A DNA stretch of 15,797 bases, from assembly GCA_034506455.1 (NCBI GenBank), contig JAPDPN010000073.1, positions 1-15,797 of the forward strand, written 5' to 3'. Origin of the DNA: Fontimicrobium_A sp034506455. GTDB taxonomy: Bacteria > Zhuqueibacterota > Zhuqueibacteria > Residuimicrobiales > Krinioviventaceae. The notes under the pieces were generated by a model. It saw nothing but the letters and a program-made list of their open reading frames with translations, did not search any database and was not told where the DNA came from. Position 1 is the first letter of the stretch, and every line of letters begins with the position of its first letter. A program made the position numbers and the translations under genes. This document shows positions 14,182 through 15,797 of this stretch, piece after piece.

Positions 14182-14982
14182 CTACTCCCAACGTTTGTCC
14201 AAAAGCGACGATTGTTGCAAAATCTCGGCAATAACATCGGCCAAAGCAGTCGGGTTCTCCAAATGGACCGCATGGCCGCATTCCTTTACCACATGCAGCG
14301 TCGCCGACGGAAGAACGCTCCTCATCCATTCGGCTTCGCGTCGATATTTCTCATCCCTTTCACCCACGATCAGATGCAGCGGAACGACCAGTTCCGGCAG
14401 CTTGTGCCGCATCGGCGGCTGCGACGCTTGTCCAAGCGAAAGTAAAGCCGCGGCTACGGCTTCAGGTCGGTTCTTTAAGCGGCGGGCAATGGTCTCGGCG
14501 TAATAAGGCGAGCTGCGAATATCGGCAAACAGCGGCTGCGCGTACCATTGATCCAACGCTTCCGCCAATGGCTGATGACGAAACCGCTCAGCCCACAGCT
14601 CTTCCCGCCGACGTCGATCGGCTCTTTCCGATTCCTCGATGCCCGGCGACGCTGAAACGAGTATGACAAAATGAAACCGATGCGGAAAGTGCAGCGCGGC
14701 ATAAAGTGCAATGCGGCCGCCCATCGAATACCCGACGAGCCCGATTTTACGAACATCGAGGGCATTCAGCAAGGCAATAACGGCCTCTATGGTTTCCTTA
14801 AAGTCCGCCTTGAGATGATATGCCTCGCCGTGCCCCGGCAGATCAACGGTGACACAGCAGACTCGATCGGAGAGGGCTTGCGCAACGCGGAGCCAGTCTT
14901 GACGCGCGCCCAAAAAGCCGTGCAGAAACAGCAGCCGGCCACCTGCTTCATTACCGATCTTTTCAAAAGGAAGAACACTCAT
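14182..14982 (-). CDS. menH: 2-Succinyl-6-hydroxy-2,4-cyclohexadiene-1-carboxylate synthase MenH
   Basis: This 266-residue alpha/beta-hydrolase removes pyruvate from SEPHCHC to give SHCHC. The oxyanion segment 'LLFLHGFLGARQDW' (17-30) and nucleophile elbow 'GYSMGGR' (Ser86) match MenH well. Asp210 ('GERDEKY') and His237 ('ECGHAVHLENP') complete the triad, and the 'HLENP' after the histidine is usual for MenH. The lid region (about 115-165) is charged and Arg-rich. Its position between menD and menB supports the assignment over a general esterase. It starts within the menD stop (ATGA) and ends three bases before menB. Confidence 0.93.
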   Translation of the reverse strand: MSVLPFEKIGNEAGGRLLFLHGFLGARQDWLRVAQALSDRVCCVTVDLPGHGEAYHLKADFKETIEAVIALLNALDVRKIGLVGYSMGGRIALYAALHFPHRFHFVILVSASPGIEESERADRRRREELWAERFRHQPLAEALDQWYAQPLFADIRSSPYYAETIARRLKNRPEAVAAALLSLGQASQPPMRHKLPELVVPLHLIVGERDEKYRREAEWMRSVLPSATLHVVKECGHAVHLENPTALADVIAEILQQSSLLDKRWE

Positions 14983-15797
14983 GAGTGGTTCTCTATGCTT
15001 TGACGAATTGCTTTTTCGATTCGGCGGTGCGCCTGGAGGTTCTCTCGAGAACCGCTGATCACCTCGATGAGCGTCGAACGACCGCTTGTTAAGGCGCGCT
15101 GAAAGGCGGCCTTGAACTCATCGACGCTTTTCGGCTGTTCGTAATCCAGACCGAACAAAGCGGCGGCTTGCCTGAACTGCAGGCCGTGCGGGGTTTGGAA
15201 ATAGTCGGCGTATTCGGCATAATCGGCGATCGGCAGAAAGGCAAAGATGCCGCCGCCGTTATTGTTAAGGACGACGATGGTCAGCGGCAGGGGCGAGCGG
15301 GCGGCAAGCAGGAGAGAATTGAGATCGTGCAGCAGGGCCAAGTCTCCAATCAACAGAGTGGTCGGCGCCGCGAGACCGCGGGCAAAGCCGACGGCCGCGG
15401 CGACGGTGCCGTCGATGCCGCTCACGCCGCGATTACAGCCGACCGCGCGAGGCTTTTTGCTCCGGCAGGCAAACCAATGCATATCGCGCACCGGCATGCT
15501 GTTGCCTAAAAACAGGCCGTGTCTCTCAGGCAGCAGTCGCGAAATCCAAAACGCCGTCGACGGTTCGTCAAGAGCATCTAAAAACAGCGCTTCATCCAAC
15601 CCCTGACTTTTACCAACCCATGAATGACGCGGTAGCTGTTCGGCAAGTGCGCGGGCCACGGTCTCCGGTGCTGCGGTGAAGCGATGCGTCACCCAGTGGC
15701 CGGGATCGGTGCGGCGCAGGAATTCGTCGATATGAATAAAACAGCGCGGCGGATTGGCTTCCAGCATCGTCTGCAGCCGCTTGGACAAGAACGGGCC
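14979..15797 (-). CDS. menD: SEPHCHC synthase MenD, C-terminal part (5' end outside window)
   Basis: The frame runs off the right edge, leaving about the last 272 residues of this thiamine-diphosphate enzyme, which joins isochorismate and 2-oxoglutarate. Visible are 'LFLGNSMPVRD', 'NRGVSGIDGTVAAAVGFA', the ThDP/Mg region 'LLIGDLALLHDLNSLLLA' and 'IVVLNNNGGGIFAFLPIA', and 'FQTPHGLQF', all characteristic of MenD. The TTG at 15788 is only an internal codon, since 'GPF' precedes it in frame. This is the first men gene seen on the minus strand, so the operon promoter, and possibly menF, lies beyond the window. The stop overlaps the menH start by four bases. Confidence 0.96.
   Translation of the reverse strand, partial: GPFLSKRLQTMLEANPPRCFIHIDEFLRRTDPGHWVTHRFTAAPETVARALAEQLPRHSWVGKSQGLDEALFLDALDEPSTAFWISRLLPERHGLFLGNSMPVRDMHWFACRSKKPRAVGCNRGVSGIDGTVAAAVGFARGLAAPTTLLIGDLALLHDLNSLLLAARSPLPLTIVVLNNNGGGIFAFLPIADYAEYADYFQTPHGLQFRQAAALFGLDYEQPKSVDEFKAAFQRALTSGRSTLIEVISGSRENLQAHRRIEKAIRQSIENHS

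Noticed and set aside
1..15797. Defence system, mobile element, CRISPR array or phage remnant
   Set aside because: No transposase, integrase, direct-repeat array, tRNA-flanked insertion or defence-domain protein was seen; the genes are metabolic, transport and repair functions.

Overview
The window looks like a piece of chromosome from a menaquinone-making, probably anaerobic bacterium of the FCB superphylum (Calditrichota/KSB1/Ignavibacteria-like). Four things suggest this: a secreted protein ending in an 'ANYPNPFN' FlgD-like/type-A sorting domain, a TonB-dependent receptor with an N-terminal carboxypeptidase-regulatory-like domain, a eukaryotic-type UDP-glucose pyrophosphorylase, and a TM1266-type [FeFe]-hydrogenase-associated protein. 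The taxonomy is inferred from style only. No tRNA, rRNA, insertion sequence, CRISPR array or phage gene was seen.

Layout. Positions 3-1073 (+) hold the C-terminal part of an outer-membrane beta-barrel protein. Positions 1155-1321 are a clear cobalamin riboswitch. It is followed by a terminator/antiterminator platform and a two-gene operon (1356-5565): a BtuB-like TonB-dependent receptor, then a secreted seven-bladed YncE/BtuG-like beta-propeller fused to a second surface domain and a C-terminal sorting domain. A strong terminator (5632-5662) closes this operon. Next come an Fpg/Nei-family DNA glycosylase that apparently starts with ATT (5791-6711), a UDPGP-family uridylyltransferase (6893-8308), a divergent dihydrofolate reductase (8316-8822), and, on the minus strand, a TM1266-family protein (9069-8794).

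The right-hand 6.6 kb is menaquinone biosynthesis. On the plus strand a NUDIX hydrolase overlaps a hotdog thioesterase that is probably the DHNA-CoA hydrolase MenI. Converging on it from the right edge is a tightly packed minus-strand operon, menD(partial)-menH-menB-menA-menC-menE. Junctions are 4-nt overlaps (D/H, B/A, A/C), a 3-nt gap (H/B) and a 22-nt overlap (C/E). Together with MenI this covers every step from isochorismate to demethylmenaquinone. Only MenF and the final methyltransferase are not seen.

The most interesting parts are four. First, the riboswitch-BtuB-BtuG-like unit, where the usual lipoprotein anchor seems replaced by a C-terminal sorting domain. Second, its intrinsic terminator, which lies inside the receptor's coding sequence. 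Third, the apparent ATT start of the DNA glycosylase, forced by its catalytic N-terminal proline. Fourth, a DHFR lacking the folate-binding arginine.
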